Below are positions 63,857-64,000 of a stretch of DNA of 64,000 nucleotides, in pieces. The DNA is taken from the NCBI GenBank assembly GCA_013298945.1, contig JAAFJR010000001.1, positions 682,001 through 746,000 on the forward strand, in the 5' to 3' direction. The notes beneath the pieces are model-generated. The model saw nothing but the letters and a program-made list of their open reading frames with translations. It did not search any database and was not told the origin of the DNA. Within the stretch, counting starts at the first letter, position 1. Each line of letters starts with the position of its first letter. The DNA comes from Polaromonas sp. (GTDB taxonomy: Bacteria; Pseudomonadota; Gammaproteobacteria; Burkholderiales; Burkholderiaceae_C). Position numbers and translations under genes: made by a program.

Positions 63857-63905
63857 ATGCTATTTATTTGATAGCTGCTTAGGCAATAAATACGCCGGCT
63901 ACAGG
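63857..63905 (+). repeat. Dispersed ~45-bp repeat, intergenic copy
   Basis: Forward copy: TGCTATTTATTTGATAGCTG, CTTAGGCAATAAATACGCCG, GCTACAGG. It lies directly before the converging gene end. Confidence 0.92.
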
Positions 63906-63922
63906 TTGAAAACACCTTAAAA

Positions 63923-64000
63923 CTAAGGTTTTTTCAATTTGGAAGCAAGTACGTGTGCCACGATGGCGTTCGCATGTCCATGTCCCATGCCATGTTCAGC
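63923..64000 (-). CDS. 3' end of a DUF4287-like gene (runs off the right edge)
   Basis: Read on the minus strand from the window edge: AEHGMGHGHANAIVAHVLAS and then KLKKP before a TAG. The GxGHGHANA(I/L)VAH pattern is how DUF4287 domains end. Only 25 residues are visible, so the rest of the protein cannot be described. Confidence 0.65.
   Translation of the reverse strand, partial: AEHGMGHGHANAIVAHVLASKLKKP

Overview
The window looks like a chromosomal segment of a betaproteobacterium of the order Burkholderiales, most likely in or near the Comamonadaceae. The signs are the gene orders tig-clpP-clpX-lon and pyrG-kdsA-eno-ftsB, a phaC-phaA-phaB polyhydroxybutyrate cluster with a separate phaR, a Bug-type solute-binding protein, hpnC of hopanoid synthesis, and an abundant dispersed repeat that I remember (not checked) as typical of Comamonadaceae intergenic DNA. 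Base composition is moderate, lower than in most members of that family. There is no rRNA operon, CRISPR array, prophage or intact insertion sequence.

Layout. 1-732: 5' part of hpnC (minus). 826-7386: tRNA-Leu, trigger factor, ClpP, ClpX and Lon (a proteostasis block), then tRNA-Gly, tRNA-Cys and tRNA-Leu. 7570-12813: a conserved protein of unknown function, an MFS transporter, an alpha/beta hydrolase, RelA and tRNA-Val. 13092-18364 (minus): an aldose epimerase-like protein and a complete polyamine ABC transporter (potF, terminator, potG-potH-potI). 18562-24176: phaR, a sulfatase with a Bug protein and a divergent LysR regulator, and rimO. 24177-28187 is an accessory stretch: two repeats, an attC-like integron recombination site directly behind a DUF4365 nuclease-like gene, a GFA-family protein, a BrnT/BrnA toxin-antitoxin pair, a YdeI-family protein, a flavin reductase and tRNA-Leu. 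28281-32461: RNase R, an SDR and an AT-rich TraB/GumN protein.

32795-39847 (minus) is an eight-gene operon: FAD oxidoreductase, DUF1365, cyclopropane-fatty-acid synthase-like methyltransferase, chalcone isomerase-like protein, MFS, DUF3833 lipoprotein, SDR and NTF2-like protein. It probably modifies membrane fatty acids. 40596-48638 is an aromatic catabolism region: a TRAP transporter, fumarylpyruvate hydrolase and gentisate 1,2-dioxygenase on the minus strand, with a divergent MarR regulator, an aldolase and, further on, a maleylpyruvate isomerase candidate. Together these give every step from gentisate to fumarate and pyruvate. 48647-53427: pgeF and the PHB genes phaC-phaA-phaB. 53498-57354: Crp/Fnr regulator, DUF455 protein, gamma-carbonic anhydrase-like protein, Hsp33 and a NadR-like kinase. 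57400-61653 (minus): ftsB, eno, kdsA and pyrG. 61801-63843: coaBC, a tiny membrane protein and dut. The minus-strand 3' end of a DUF4287-like gene runs off the right edge.

Two signals stand out. First, a roughly 45-bp repeat (a GCTAT...ATAGC hairpin followed by a conserved AATAAATACGCCGGCTA block) occurs about 17 times in both orientations. Five copies lie inside conserved genes (hpnC, an MFS gene, pgeF, the DUF455 gene, coaBC), in frame and apparently without changing protein length. Second, a lone attC-like site places a DUF4365 nuclease-like gene in an integron cassette arrangement with no integrase nearby, making it a candidate mobile defence gene.
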